DNA from: Rhexocercosporidium sp. MPI-PUGE-AT-0058
Lineage: Eukaryota; Ascomycota; Leotiomycetes; Helotiales
Reading direction: 5' to 3'
Length of the DNA: 64,000 bases
Assembly: GCA_020746875.1 (NCBI GenBank)
Contig: JAGTJL010000006.1
Coordinates: 558,001 to 622,000, forward strand
Below are positions 1 to 12,440 of this stretch, piece by piece; positions within the stretch are counted from its first letter, which is position 1; every line of letters starts with the position of its first letter. The notes beneath the pieces were generated by a model that saw nothing but the letters and a program-made list of their open reading frames with translations, made no database searches and had not been told where the DNA came from. The translations under genes were made by a program, and so were the position numbers.

Positions 1-358
1 GAAGAACCCTCCACCAGCAATCGGAGTTAAATCATGCGAGCAGAGTTTGAAATGGATCTGGGAGAAACAATTTGCGGCTGTCGCTGGTGATATGCCAGCG
101 TTTGAGGCAATTCCGTTTCAGAATACGACACATTGGATTCATGAGTGGCTTTTGGCGGGATGGGGAATGCCGATTGGTGAATTTTTCGATCTGGAGAGGC
201 TTGCGGAGGAATGTGCGAGGTTGAAGAAATGGTCTTTCTTCTTTAGCAGTGTGCCATTGAATGTAAGTCAATAATTTCATGACTTTAAGATTAATGCTAA
301 TATACCCTAGGTTCCAGGCGGAGTTGCTAGTCCACCCAATGGTGTGGCAATACTGTAA
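1..358 (+). CDS. Cyclase-family protein, C-terminal end (partial)
   Basis: The frame is open from base 2, so the gene starts upstream of the window. One 48-bp intron (263-310, GTAAGT...TAG) joins the end of the first visible exon to a short last exon that reads NVPGGVASPPNGVAIL and stops at 356-358. Visible motifs HEWLLAGWGMPIGEFFDLE and a C-terminal FFFSSVPLNVPGG are typical of the fungal cyclase family (PF04199, metal-dependent hydrolases related to kynurenine formamidase). The usual metal-binding N-terminal half lies outside the window, so substrate and activity cannot be judged. It runs convergent to the MFS gene and shows no clear link to the biosynthetic cluster. Confidence 0.75.
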
Positions 359-590
359 TGTCATGGGCAAGTAGAACGATACTTGGGTAATCCATGATGA
401 TACTGTTTGCTAAAATTATGTTGAGCCGTCTCTTAGACTGATGGAACCATTCCAACTCCCTGCTCTGTTTGATTGTGATGTAATCTACAGTGATGGCGAC
501 TGTCTCGACATGCATTTACCACTGAAGCGAATTTCGAATCAGTTCAAGCTTCACTTCGGGCAGTATCTACCCCTGCCCGACCATTACGTC

Positions 591-2233
591 TTAAATGACA
601 TATCTGAATCCCAGTCCTCTACCGTTCCCAGTAGGCTGCTCGCTACCCTCGCTACCCTCCCCCTCTACCTCCACTCTTTCCAACTTCCTGTTCTCTTTGA
701 TATGCACTAATCTCAAAACAAACGCCAAAGCTGCAACGATGAAGCAAATGCCCGCAACGGCAGCACCACCAGCCAAATATCTCGGACCATCAGATTTGGG
801 ATACATATATGATCCGTAAATGGAGGCAGTGTTACCAATCATGTTGCAGGTAGCAATCGAAGCAGAACGCTTGACGTTTGGCCTGATGAAACTATTTGCA
901 ACCCATGCGACAATTATCTGGTAAGCTGAGACTGCGCCCATGGGCATGAGGAACATGGCGAAGAAGCGGGCACCAGTACTAGTGGCGGAGACGACGATGA
1001 TGTTGCCGATGAGAGAGACCATCATTAAGGCCATTATGTGGAGGGAGCGATCTCCGGATTTCCCAGATGTCCAAGTCACGAAGAGTGAGACGAGAAACGT
1101 GGCAAACCAAACTGGGGCCGTGAGTAGCAGGGTGGTGATCCTATTGAAGCCGAGCGTGTTGACGATAGTGGGGAAGAAGTACTGGAATGTTTGGGAAAGG
1201 AGCGAAAGATGTTGGAAGATGATGAAAATGTATAGGCGGTAGTCTTTCAGAGCAAGTTTCAGCCCGTCCATCAGGCCAGTTGCATTTGTGTCGTCAGATT
1301 CCTTTGCGTCATCTATCATTCGCCATTGTGCAAAATGCCGTTCTTCATCAGAGAGCCATTTGGCAGTTGCGGGGAAGTCTGGTAGGACGAAGCTAGGAAA
1401 GTCAATTGAAGGACCGGGACAGGAACAATAAGACTCACATGGATGTGAAGGCAACAACAATGGTAATGACACCTTCAATGATAAAGAGCCATCTCCAGCC
1501 CGTGATTCCATGGGCTCCATCAAGATTGCCAAGAATTCCAGCAGCGAGAAGTCCCCCAAACATATTCGCCAGTGCATTACCAGAGTAAACTATTAAGATC
1601 AGCTTAGGGATCAGAACATTAATAGGGTTACAAACACCACGATATTCGATGAGCCAATTCTTGCCGAGTATACCATGAGCTCATCAACATGATCGCTCCG
1701 GGAAAGAAAGGGGCTTCAGTCACACCGAGCATGATTCTGCACGCGAGCAGTCCACCAAATGACTTTGTACCAGCTTGAGCAGCCGATACGATCCCCCAGA
1801 GAGTCATTACAACTCCAAGATAGATTGAAGGGCGAACTCGAGTGATGAGCAGATTGGATGGTAGTTGCATAGTAAGATACCCCTGGTACTATCAGCGAGT
1901 ACATAAATGAAGAAGTCAGAATCCACATACCACAAACAAAATACTAGTGGCAAGATTGAAATCTGTCCCTGTCATATTCAAATCTGCCTCCAATGTACCT
2001 AGACGAGCTTGTGCTAGATTTGAACGATCCAGAAAGTTGAGGAGATACATTAAGATCAGGAATGGGAGGAGCCGAATGTCGACTTTTCGCAAAAGTTTCT
2101 TGTTTTGAATGGCCTTCCATTGCTCGCCTTTGGAGGCGAATTCGACGTAAATTTGAAGAGTGGGATCAGCAGGAGCTTTCATGCCTTCGACTTCGCGGAA
2201 GGAGCTATCATCCTTGTCGAGAATGATGGCCAT
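591..2233 (-). CDS. MFS transporter, anion:cation symporter (allantoate/nicotinate permease-like) family
   Basis: Four exons: 1931-2233, 1636-1888, 1439-1589 and 591-1392, with introns of 42, 46 and 46 bp. The spliced protein has about 502 residues and about 12 membrane segments. Family landmarks are the cytoplasmic N-terminus leading into [18 protein letters not shown], then [12 protein letters not shown], the sequence [15 protein letters not shown], and [20 protein letters not shown] across the third junction. These place it in the Dal5/Tna1-like anion:cation symporter group, which usually imports small organic anions or vitamins at the plasma membrane. The start ATG at 2233 gives the usual hydrophilic N-terminus. 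It sits at the edge of the PKS-NRPS cluster, separated from it by the transposon, so membership is uncertain. Its family argues for uptake, or for transport of an acidic product, as much as for toxin efflux. Confidence 0.85.
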
Positions 2234-2868
2234 GATAGTTTTAGATAATTGATCAAATCCCTGGTTCTCTTTGCTGTGTGATGAAGGCTCAACGGATTTA
2301 TCTTTGGACTAGAGAGGTATAAATGTGATGAAGTTCTCGGAACTAGATGACCACCACGTAGTTAATTTAGTGACACCATTTGTGGGAACCCCGCTTCGGG
2401 TTGTTGATGGCACGAACGAGGGGGATCGTCATGCCCCGCCAATCATGGTCAATCACCGGCTGTGATATTCGAGAGGAGCGGAACATTGTCCGAAGCTGTC
2501 GGATGAACACCGACATGTCAATCTACATTTGATATCTTGAAAGAGGAGAAGACATCAGATTTATCGATAGGGTCAATTAAAACAAGTCTATCATACGCGG
2601 TAGAGAACAAATTGCATATTTTGTATCGAGCTCTAGGTTGCAGGTGTTCTGCTTTCAGATAAGGCCAAAATTCTCATTGTGTGAGTATCGAGAAGCAGAA
2701 ACCGAACATGGACATTTGTCCAAGCTTTTAGTTTAGAGACATCTAATTGAAGCCGAACCAGCTGCGATTAGACTTTCCCAAGTTTATACTTTGAGGGTTT
2801 CTTACTATTTTTATTAAATGATGTGTACTAATATGGCTTCAGTATTACCAGGAGTATAAAGACTTGTA
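2234..2868. other. Intergenic: MFS upstream region
   Basis: About 635 bp upstream of the MFS start and up to the left end of the transposon. It should hold the MFS promoter. Base composition becomes markedly AT-rich from about 2560 on. I see no gene. Confidence 0.5.
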
Positions 2869-3584
2869 CAGTACTAGCCAACTGATATTAACTTAATCTA
2901 TTTAAGCGAGATAGCCTTAATTAACATTTCCCTAACGTGCATAACTTGATAATTATACTATAACTACAAATCCAAATAACACGATAAATATACTAAATTA
3001 ATCTTTATATTCTCTTCTTTCACATGCATTAATTTTGAGTTATTTCCTTCACACTAACCCTTTAATATTTTGTATACTACCCTTCCGCGGCAATACAAGC
3101 CTTAATCCGAGTAGGCATACTTACACCTAAATTATCAAACAACGACTTATCTAAAGTATCCTACGTAGCTTGTAAACAAGACTCTAGCTTCTGTCGAGCA
3201 TATTCTGACTCGCTTTTGTCTTTCGTAACGTTAGGAAACATCGTAAAGACTCGTACTTTAAGTAGCCACTAAATATGCTCGATAAGATTAAGATCCGGAG
3301 AATGTAGCGGCTAATTAACGGTTAATTAATCTGATTTCGAGTAAACCATGCCTTAACTTTATATATCGTATAAATCGATGCGTTATTTTGCATAAACTCG
3401 TATCTTAAGTCGTTGATTTTGGGGAAAATTAGGCTAATAGAGCCGTCTAAGACCTTAAGGTAACTCTTTACGGAATACTTATGCTTCTTAGACTTAAAGT
3501 CCTTATCTATAATATATAAAAGACTCCTCCGAAGGTCTCAAAAGACTCCCCAGACTAAAAATTTCATATTCTTCTTCGCGCTAT

Positions 3585-4547
3585 TATAGAGGGGAAAACA
3601 CTAAGCATAATAACAAGAGGGTAGCAAAGCAAGTGCGGAGGGTAAACGTAAGAAATACTTATGTAATGTATATTAAAGATATTATATATTTAAAGTATAT
3701 AATTTATTAAGGAAAAGAAGAGGTATAATTTAAATAAGAAAGAAAAGTTATAATAATAATGTAAAGTGGCGATTCTAGCCAGGAAATGATGCCTAAGGCG
3801 TTATTTAAGGAACTAGGCATATAACCTTTAAAGGTTCGTATAAGAGGCCTTTCCCTTATGTAAAATTAAAAGAATTGAACACTTTTCCACCTTGAATCTT
3901 GACCCCTTAGAGTTACTAGGCTCCTTGCCTGGTGCCTTGCGCCGTGCTTCGTTCTTTGTTTGTTGTAGCCTTCACAATAAAATCGTTATTATTTTTTAAA
4001 GGATATTACCTTAGAAGCTATCTTAAATATAATAAGAAGCAGCTTAATCACGTGACAAATAGATCTCTGAGGTCAACCCTACTACACTATGTATTTAAAT
4101 TATTTTACGGTCTTATTTTTATAAAAACGTACGGAATACCCATTCCTGTTTGGCGCTTTTCCCTCGCTTTACAAAGCACTCGTCGGACCAAACAACTAGT
4201 CCCCATTCCTTAATTCCTTAAGCTTTATACGCAAAGCATTATACCAAACGTTTATTTGCTTATACTGTGGTAAGGTTGACCTCAGAGGTCTATTTGTCAC
4301 CTGATTAAGCTGCTTCTTATTATATTTAAGATAGCTTCTAAGGTAATATCCTTTAAAAAATAATAACGATTTTATTATTATAACTTTTCTTTCTTATTTA
4401 AATTATACTTCTCCTTTTCCTTAATAAATTATATACTTTAAATATATAATATCTTTAATACATATTAAATAAGTATTTCCTACGTTTACCTTCCGGCACT
4501 TGCTTTGCTACCCTCTTATTATATGCTTAGTATTTTCCCCTCTATAA
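3585..4547. mobile_element. Nested palindromic (long terminal inverted repeat) element
   Basis: This 963-bp block interrupts the transposase remnant and is flanked by TA on both sides (3583-3584 and 4548-4549). It starts TTATAGAGGGGAAAA and ends with the reverse complement. The left arm (3585-3759 plus 3978 to about 4090) and right arm (about 4260-4547) are near-perfect reverse complements over about 285 bp. That leaves a loop of only about 170 bp (about 4091-4260) with no convincing gene. The structure resembles a non-autonomous foldback or long-TIR MITE that used a TA target site. Small differences between the arms are mainly transitions and short indels. Confidence 0.75.
3760..3977. other. 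About 217-bp block present only in the left arm of the palindrome
   Basis: The right arm reads straight through from ...TTATAATAATA to AAATCG.... In the left arm these two anchors are separated by about 217 bp of less AT-rich sequence. It is either a third-level insertion at an ATA/AATA target or a segment lost from the right arm. I see no strong terminal repeats (GTAAAGTGGC at one end, GTGAAGGCTA at the other on the opposite strand) and no gene. Confidence 0.5.
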
Positions 4548-5049
4548 TACTTCTATTAACTTAAGTCTTTTTCTACACTTTCAATTAGTAATACCATACT
4601 TCCCGAAGATCTTCTTCGCGGTAAAGACCTTATAACCTAAATTACACGCTAGAATAACCTCCTAGTATATATCCTTAAGGTATAACCGCACATATCGTAG
4701 CAGTTTCCTTTCCTTAGCTGATATATATAATTTGCCCTTTAGTTTTGTAATAAGGATTTGCCGTCGTTACGTAATTCGTTTTATTTAAGGGTATATTATA
4801 CCGTGTTACGATTCAATCTGAAAGACTTAGCGATTTAAATAAGTTTTGCACCTTAAAGCGATGCACTAGAGACATTCCCTTGTATATATGAACTAATCGT
4901 ACATCCTTTGAATCGATTCCTAAAGATAGCGCCTAGAGGAGTGCGTTGTAGTAGCATTTTTGTATAGTTTGTAAAGAGGATTAAATTAAGGATCGCGAAA
5001 AGTCGCCGTTTTACGCGTTTTCGCTTAATATTAGTTGGTGGGGACTGTA

Positions 5050-5539
5050 ATTACTATCCGTAATATATTCCACGCTCGGTGCATCTACCAGGCAGCATAT
5101 GGGTTGAAAGCTTGTTTCCTTCATGGCACGTGGGAGTCGAGGACAATCAAAGATGGCAACTCTTTTGTCCACAATACCTTGTCGAGAGCTTGTCGATTGG
5201 AGTCACTTGACCCGAGAGACAAGTGGTAAGTAGTGTTCTTAGAGCCCCGTTCTTCTGGATGATTTAGACTTCGTGTGCTCCCTACGAGCCTTCCAAGATG
5301 CTTCTGATTTTCTAAAACTCTTATTTGAAGTCAACGTTCTAACTTCATTACTTTCTTTAAGGTCGCCGCATACACCACTTGGTATCTAGTATCTTGATGG
5401 ATATCAGGCTGTAGTCTCCTCTCTTAGAGAATGACAAAATCTTTAAAGTGTGGTCTCATCTAGTTTAGCAAGCATTTTATTTTGAAAAGCTATGGCCCAA
5501 AAAACCTCCCCTGATTTGGGTACAATCAGCCATCCTTAG
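5050..5539. other. Intergenic: 3' side of P450
   Basis: About 490 bp between the transposon and the P450 stop codon. Composition returns to normal here. I see only short open frames and no recognisable feature; it probably holds the P450 3' UTR. Confidence 0.4.
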
Positions 5540-7502
5540 CTAAGAACAAATTGTTTTCCGCTCGAGAGCGATCAATTTGACATTCAACGGAGCTTTACTC
5601 CACAAGACATACACTTTCTGCTGATCCCACTCTAGTGAATCGGACTGCAACTCTATATCGAAGTTCCAAATGAGTCGAGCCAAAATAGATCGCATTTCCG
5701 CGAAGGCAAGATTCTGTACATATGCCATAAGCCTCCGTACCTGGTCGATTGATCAGGAGAGAGTGTGGAGTGGGTTGGTACAGTACCTTTCCGAGACAGC
5801 CCCGAGAACCAAGAGCAAACGGTTGTGAGGCTTCAAAGTCATCATCGGAGTATTGGCCGTTGTGTTTGTTGTTCCCACGGATTTTCTCGTTAATTTGTAG
5901 TGTTGCTGCTGTGTCTCTTTCAATACCTTGTGCTCTCTGCAGCCAACGCTCTGGCACGAACGTCAATGGATCTTTGAAGTTGTGTTTGGACCTTCCAGTG
6001 CTGAGCTGATGCATACTCACGCTAGTCTGTTGTGGTAGAGGTGATTAGGGTCTATCTTTTCAGGAACTAATAGAAAGTGCTTCACCTACATTGCAAGGCA
6101 CAAAGTGACCATCGATAATCATTCCTCCTACCGGGACCTGGCGAGGGAGCCCACACGGTATGGGAGGATATAGGCGCAATGCCTCCTCGATGCATGCCTG
6201 AAGGTAAGGGAGCTTCGATAGCGAATCAAAAGTCATGGCCGATGGGGATGCGAAAGATTGGCGTATTTCGTGTTGGAGCAATGACAGAACGCGTGGCGTG
6301 GAGTGAAGGTAGAAGATGAGGCCACTGAGAAGTGTAGCAGTGCTTTCGCTACCAGCGATTATGAGACATCCTGCATTTGTCGCGAGCTCGCTCTTTGAAA
6401 TGCTGCCTTTGTCGTTGTGGCGTATAATTGTTCTGGATTATGTTAGTATCGTCAATGACATATTGGAGCCATTCTTCCGTCTTTCTCTCATCCGGGTTTG
6501 GAGCCTTGCGCTAGAACTCACCCCATAATGTCTCGCCGGTCTATCTTCATCGACAAGCGACTCAAAGTATTATCTCTAATAAAATTACGAAACTTTTCCT
6601 TCATTTTCACAACACCTGGGATATTTCCCAGAGCTGAGAAGATCCATCCTCCAAAGGGCGCCGTCATGTATTCCTTTGCAGTCCTCACCAAAACCCCCAT
6701 CTTGAAGCCATTGAAAATTGTAGACATCCACCAATGCTCCTCACCTTTTTCTAAAGCGTGGAAAGATTCGCCAAACGTGAGGTCTCCGATGATGTCAAAA
6801 GACGCAAAGTTGAACCAAGCCGCGATATCTACTGTTTGCTTTGCTTCCATTTGAGAATGAAGTTGCTCAATGAGTAGATCACAGTAGCTCGTAACGATGG
6901 GTTCTTGTTCTTGCAATGCTTTGTCAGAGAACGCATGTATCATTACTTTGCGGAGTCGAGCATGATTTGCTTCATTCGATGCTTGAACCTTGATTAGTGT
7001 TGCTCTTAAAACCCGAGTTGGAACAGTTTGAGCTTACATATGATATTTTGAGCCCTCGTTGGATCCGCATAGAAGAATCTCGGATCTCGCTCCAGGTGTT
7101 TCCCACCTTTGCGGTATCCGTAGATGTCTAGTACTTCAGTGTTTAGCTGTGCTCTGACAAACTCGAAACAATTGCCAAAGTACCTCGCCATGCCTGGGAA
7201 CTGTTAAAGGAAAGGTCGTTCGGCGTCATTCGTACAACAGGTCCGTATTTCTCATGCAGTGCTAATGTTCTGGATGCGGAGTTTCCGCGGCACAAGTCGT
7301 AGTATGAGGGCACAATGGAGGCTCCATACATGGTTGGGCCAGGGAAGCCAGCCAGAGGGTGCAATGTGACGTTGTAGATTGCTCTCCCACTATACATTAA
7401 GATGCTCTTAACATATTAGTAGATACTAGACGGGCAGCATCATTTACCTACAATGAACAGCAGGGTGAGGGCTATCTTCAGTACTAGCTCTGAGAGTTCC
7501 AT
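5540..7502 (-). CDS. Cytochrome P450 monooxygenase
   Basis: Seven exons: 7452-7502, 7184-7406, 7038-7127, 6522-6981, 6090-6432, 5787-6026 and 5540-5713, giving 526 residues. Landmarks are a short hydrophobic N-terminal anchor, the proline hinge HPLAGFPGP, HEKYGPVVRMTPNDLSF, the I-helix oxygen-binding motif AGSEST, the K-helix ExxR in EEALRLYPP, FVPERW, and the heme-cysteine loop FALGSRGCLGK followed across the last intron by NLAFAEMR. All catalytic elements are present. It resembles CYP65-type fungal P450s (isotrichodermin C-15 hydroxylase-like), ER-bound enzymes common in secondary-metabolite clusters. It is transcribed in the same direction as the ABCB gene 0.5 kb away and most likely oxidises the PKS-NRPS product. 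The first intron (7407-7451) and the intron 6982-7037 use AAG acceptors, so the extreme 5' end is less certain. Confidence 0.9.
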
Positions 7503-7973
7503 GATCGTCGTCCCTGAAATTGATAAGTCTCAAAATTGGGGGCAGAGGCTTTCAAATTTTGACGTCCAGGAATTTAAAGCTTCTAGACTGCGAGTCCTTC
7601 CATCGTTGGAGACCCTCTGGTTCCGGCGAGTTCATGGATTTTCAGGTCACCACTTCGCTTGACTCCGCCGGCGGCGACTTTTGGTGCCGCTACTGTACAT
7701 TATGAATAACAAATTACGCATTCCGAAGCCTCAGCTGCCTTATAAGAAATTGAGTGACTAATCTCTAGCAGTTTCTGCTCGTGGAGCGCTCTGTCCCTCG
7801 AAGAAGCCTGGCAAGATATTTTTTACAGTACTCAAGATTACCCCGCAGCGGGGTAGATTTCGCTTAGTAGTGGAACTCCTTTTCTAAGCCTGCGTAAACA
7901 CTTCTAGATAAGTAGATGCTAAGTCCATCGTGTCTAATTGACTTAGTGACCTCCTTATTATTGTCTTGAAATA
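7503..7973. other. Intergenic: P450 promoter / ABCB 3' side
   Basis: About 470 bp between the P450 start and the ABCB stop, both genes on the minus strand. It should contain the P450 promoter. I see no gene. Confidence 0.5.
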
Positions 7974-10900
7974 TCAATTCAGTCTCTCTAAGCTCTGTAT
8001 CTTGACCATTTCAGAATACAGCCCTCTTTTCTGCAGAAGCTCCGAGTGAGTTCCCATTTCCGCAACACGCCCCTGATCCAGGACAATAATTACGTCTGCT
8101 TTTTGAATAGTTGAGAGTCGATGCGCTACAGCTATTGTCGTGCGCCCACGCATAGCCTTTTCGAGGGCACTCTGCACCGTTTTCTCGCTTTCACTGTCCA
8201 AGGCACTTGTTGCTTCATCCAGAAGAAGTACTGTAGGATTTCGTATCAATGCCCGTGCTATCGCCAGTCTTTGTTTTTGACCTCCACTGAGAAGAATTCC
8301 TTTCGTTCCGACGGATGTATCCAATCCATCACTTGCCACCCTCTCGTCAGCTTGCCTTGCACTGAAGGGATAGTGAACGTGAAGAAATAAGCTCTTACGG
8401 AAGTGACATGACAAAGTCATAAATATCAGCATCTTTACATGCTTGAGAAATAGCCTCATCGTTAACATCATCTTGGTCAGTACCGAGAAGTATATTTTCC
8501 CGAATAGAACCTTGATATAAAGTCGGTTCTTGGCTGACTAGTGCTAAACGCTGTCGGTACTGGACGAGGTTTAGAGTTGAGATGCGTCTGTCATCAATGT
8601 AGATATCCCCATGAACTAAAAAATTTGAATACCCAGAGTCAGTTCATTTTGATGAGGGAGGGAATTCTCAGGGTTCATCGCACCAAATTTATGAGGATCA
8701 GAGAAACACCTACCTGGATCGTAGAATCGTTCCAGCAGCGCCAGAATAGTACTCTTCCCACAGCCACTTACGCCTACTAAAGCTACATATTGTCCGGGCT
8801 TGACCGTGAAGTTGACGCCTTTCAATACTTTCTCCCCGTCGCGAGCTGGGTAATGAAAATGGACATTCCGAAACTCAAGCTGTCCAACAACTTGCCCTAA
8901 AGTTGCTCCCTGTGGGCCACGGAACTCGATCAGAGCCTTCGTCTCGAAAAGAGATTTCAGTACTAGAGCCGCATTCTTTGCTTTTCCAAGCTCAGGAGCG
9001 AATGCTAGAACTCTTCCAGCAGATTGAATGGTGAATATGAGAGCATTGTAGCAAACATAGAACTCAAACATGCCTATTTCTCCTCTCGAGATCAAATAAC
9101 CACCGTACCAAAATCCTAGTGCCATTACCAAATATGGCAAGCCTTGAGATATGGCATACAGATTCGAAGATTTGAATGTGGACATTAATGACCTTTGATG
9201 TTCTTCTAGGAGAGACTGGTGGTAAAATCCAAGAACCTCTTTCTCCCGAGTCAACGATGCGATGGTGCGTATGGCTGAAGTTGCTTCAGCGGCGTAACTC
9301 GCCGATGCAGAGTGCGAGATTTTTGACCGTTTGGCAAGTTGAGCCATGATCCAGAACCGGTAGAATCCACAAGATAGCATAAGAGGAATGGTCGCGCCGC
9401 ATACCAGCCCAAGTCTCCAGCTGAGCGCGATGCTGAGGGCAAGAGCTGAAATGATGGTTGAGGTCACTGAAACCATTGCGCCGAATGTGAAGCCACCAAA
9501 GCCAGCTAAATTTGAGGGCTCAGTGGACAGAGTGCTCGTCAGCGATCCTACAGTGTTTGCTTGCCGATCAAAGAATGAGACGTCTTGTCGCATGATATCT
9601 CGAAAAGCTTTGCTCCCTGCTCGCGACGTCAACTTCGCCGAGCAATATCCCAGAGCCAAACCTTGGAAGAGAAATGTCAGAAATACAGTAATAGCGAGCA
9701 TGAAGTACATCCAGGACCAGAAATTTACTTCTTCACGAAGCTGAGGGAACTTTGAAGGCGGCAACGCCAAGAAGGATATTGACTTGGCGAAAAAAAGAGA
9801 CTGGGTTGGATAGGTTCCTCCAGCAAGTACAGAAAATAGGAGGCCAGCGAGCATGATGGGTATTTCCTTCCGATTCAAGACCAAGATTGATTTCGCCAAG
9901 GACCAAGACGAATATTTGCGGAGTCTTTGTTCTGGGAGAAGAGAAGACTGTGCAAGTCCAAATTCGAATTTCTCGTCTACATTCAGCTCCACATCCACAT
10001 CAGAGTCCCTGATATCAGTTAAGTCATCTTCGATACTTGATAGTGATCCTGGCAACATTTTCTGAGCCTGAACAAGCTCGTAGTACGATGACTTAAGTCC
10101 GATCAAATGGTCGTGTGTTCCTTGCTCAACGATACGTCCGGCAGACATGACGACAAGTTTATCTGCATTTTTAATAGTAGACAATCGATGTGCAATGATA
10201 ATTGTTGTTCTTCCTTTTGCAGCCGCATTCAAAGCAACCTGAACGGCTCCTTCTGATCGTGTGTCTAGCGCCGAAGTCGCTTCATCCAAAAGCAGAATTT
10301 TAGGATCAGAAATGATCGCTCGACTGATCGCGATGCGTTGCTTCTGCCCCCCAGATAGTAAAAGGCCGCGCTGTCCAACCTGAGTCTGATATCCGGCTGG
10401 GAGACTGAGAATAAAATTGTGTATGTTGCTTGTCTTTGCTGCTTCGAAAATCATCTTCTCTTGAATGTCTGAGCTGCTTCGTTCATGCACAGACCCAATG
10501 AGGCCGTGCCGGATATTTTCGTAGATCGTCGTGCTAAACAGTAACGGCTAAGGAGTTTTCGTCAGCATTCAGAAATCAAATTAGTGGAACTTCTAATTGG
10601 TGAATTGAATAAATATACTCAAAAGAGTAATGATACATTCAAGATGACCAAGATGAGAAGGATTCCTACCTCTTGACTAACGAGAGCAATTTGTTGCCTG
10701 AGCCATGTCAAGTTTAACTCTGAAACATCATGCCCGTCGATCATAATCTTGCCGCCTACAGGTTCATAAAACCTTTCGATCAGCCCAACTATCGTGCTTT
10801 TACCCGACCCTGAAGATCCAACAAGAGCAGTAGTTTTGCCCGCGGGAAACACGAGGCTCAGATCATCCATCACGCAAACACCTGGTCGAGAAGGATACAC

Positions 10901-12440
10901 ATGCTTGATATTTTGAAGTTCGATTGTGCCTTCGAGGACGTCAAGTTTGAGTCCGTCTCTAGATGATGAATCAAGTGGAGATATCCGGTCGATGGTGCTG
11001 AAAATACCTTTTGCCGCAGATAAAGCGATAGCAAAGGCCTTAAAAATCTTAACAGATATCAAAACGGAACGAATGAGTAGATTCCTTACCTGAAAATTGG
11101 CAGCTATGTTTACAAGTGCAAAAGAACCAAGGACGATAGCGAGGACAGTGGTGAGAAGTTTCGCTAAGTTGATCTCACCATTCACAAGAAGACGGGAACC
11201 TTCCCAAAACGCAAGTGCCTTCGGCGAGTTATGTCAGAATAGTAAATTCAGGAAATTCCTCGCGTACGGAAAGTCACTCACGTATGTGAGCTCAACGATA
11301 GCCATACAAGCTGCCAGCAGAACAGAGATGATAACCCCAAGTCGAAAATCGAATTTTGCTGCATGCTCCAAGAGCTTGTCATACTGTTTTGCCAGTCTTT
11401 CCTGCGTGTTGAATGCTATTGCATTCCGAATCGAGCTCAACACCTCATCTGACAGAGCTGCTGCGGTGGCATTTGCAGCAATCTTTTGGGTGCTGTACTT
11501 CTTCGAGACAAGTGAGGTTAGGAACAGTCCAAGAAGGAGTGAGAACAGAGTTCCCGAAAGAATCAAAGTCAATTCTGAAGAAATTAGCAAAGATAAATCA
11601 ATTGGAACTTTGCAGCGCACTCCAATACATTGTAAATCCCACGGCAAAAGCGGAAACAAAGGTAGCTAAGCCGGTGATTGTGAAGCCCACCTTCTCCGAG
11701 ATCCCGTTTTGGACGAGATCTAGATCGGCTGTAATACGGTTGATCACTTCCCCCGTTCCAAGTGTGTCGAAAAATGCAATATTCTGGCGCATGACGGCAG
11801 ACCTGAGCAATGAAGGCTTTAGCAAGCAAACTTTCAAAGGAGTTTCGTGTAAGAAGCATGAGGAATGTTAAAGTGGTACGCCTCCTGTCTTATACCTACA
11901 TATACTGTTCTCTCAAGCTCCGTGTGATGCGCGCCCCCGTGTACAAGAATCCGAAAGTAGCCACAGAGATAGAGACGTATTCACCAATTGCCAGGTAGAC
12001 GAGGTACAGAGTCTTTGTAACGAGGTTGTTGTCAAAAGCAGTCCTCTCAACCGTAGACAGCACCGAATATTGCTGAAAGCTTTGTGCTAGAGCACCAAAG
12101 ACAACCTTTGTTTGTAAGCGTTGAATGCATTTGAATAAAGCAAGGGACTCACGCTCATGAGAGGAACTATAGCACCACCAATTGCTGCACATACGGCGCT
12201 GACGATCATTATGATACGATCATTTCTGGTTGCGTAACGAATCATTGTTCTTGGACCAACTTTCACATCTGGTAATTCGGTTTGGTGCTTTAGGATCGAC
12301 AGCTCATGTTCATTCAAATAAGAGCCTTGCGCCTCAATGTCAACAACACCAGGATTTGTGAGGTCGATATGCCGCTCATCCCTACCAGACACCCCTGCAT
12401 CTCCACTCAGTATCTCTGGCTGCTGTGAAGGACCCGCCAT
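7974..12440 (-). CDS. Full-size ABCB (multidrug-resistance type) ABC exporter
   Basis: Nine exons: 12153-12440, 11900-12105, 11621-11802, 11282-11574, 11090-11218, 10670-11038, 8714-10547, 8399-8615 and 7974-8331. They give 1,291 residues in the order TMD-NBD-TMD-NBD. NBD1 has Walker [10 protein letters not shown], signature [14 protein letters not shown] and Walker [16 protein letters not shown]2 has Walker [24 protein letters not shown] and [12 protein letters not shown], each followed by the H-loop AHRLST. Both ATP sites therefore look functional. Such pumps sit in the plasma membrane and expel hydrophobic compounds. Between the cluster P450 and the other cluster genes, it is the best candidate for product export and self-protection. 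Several introns end in AAG (for example 8332-8398, 11039-11089, 11219-11281 and 12106-12152); each choice restores continuous family sequence. The first ATG in frame is at 12440. Confidence 0.92.

Larger units (their letters stand above)
3077..4957 (-). pseudogene. Tc1/mariner transposase, broken
   Basis: The minus strand carries transposase remnants on both sides of the nested insertion. At 4957-4548 there is the N-terminal helix-turn-helix part, with TPLGAIFRNRFKGCTIS followed by KERKLLRYVRLYLKDIY. At 3584-3077 there is the catalytic part, with the KFLVWGVF strand, a QNNA box where the family has QDNA, and the landmark SPDLNLIEHIW. The QDNA aspartate reads as asparagine, which fits a G-to-A change. 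Several in-frame stops and the 963-bp insertion show that it cannot make active transposase. Confidence 0.85.
2869..5047 (-). mobile_element. Tc1/mariner-type DNA transposon, degenerate, with nested insertion
   Basis: The ends are imperfect inverted repeats beginning CAGT. The left end is at 2869 and the right end, read on the minus strand, is at 5047. The first 23 bases match at about 18 positions, including a shared CCAACT-ATATTAA block. A TA dinucleotide flanks each end (2867-2868 and 5048-5049), the target duplication expected of Tc1/mariner elements. Without the 963-bp insertion at 3585-4547 the element is about 1.2 kb, the normal size for this superfamily. Very high AT content and many stop codons suggest RIP decay. 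Confidence 0.85.
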
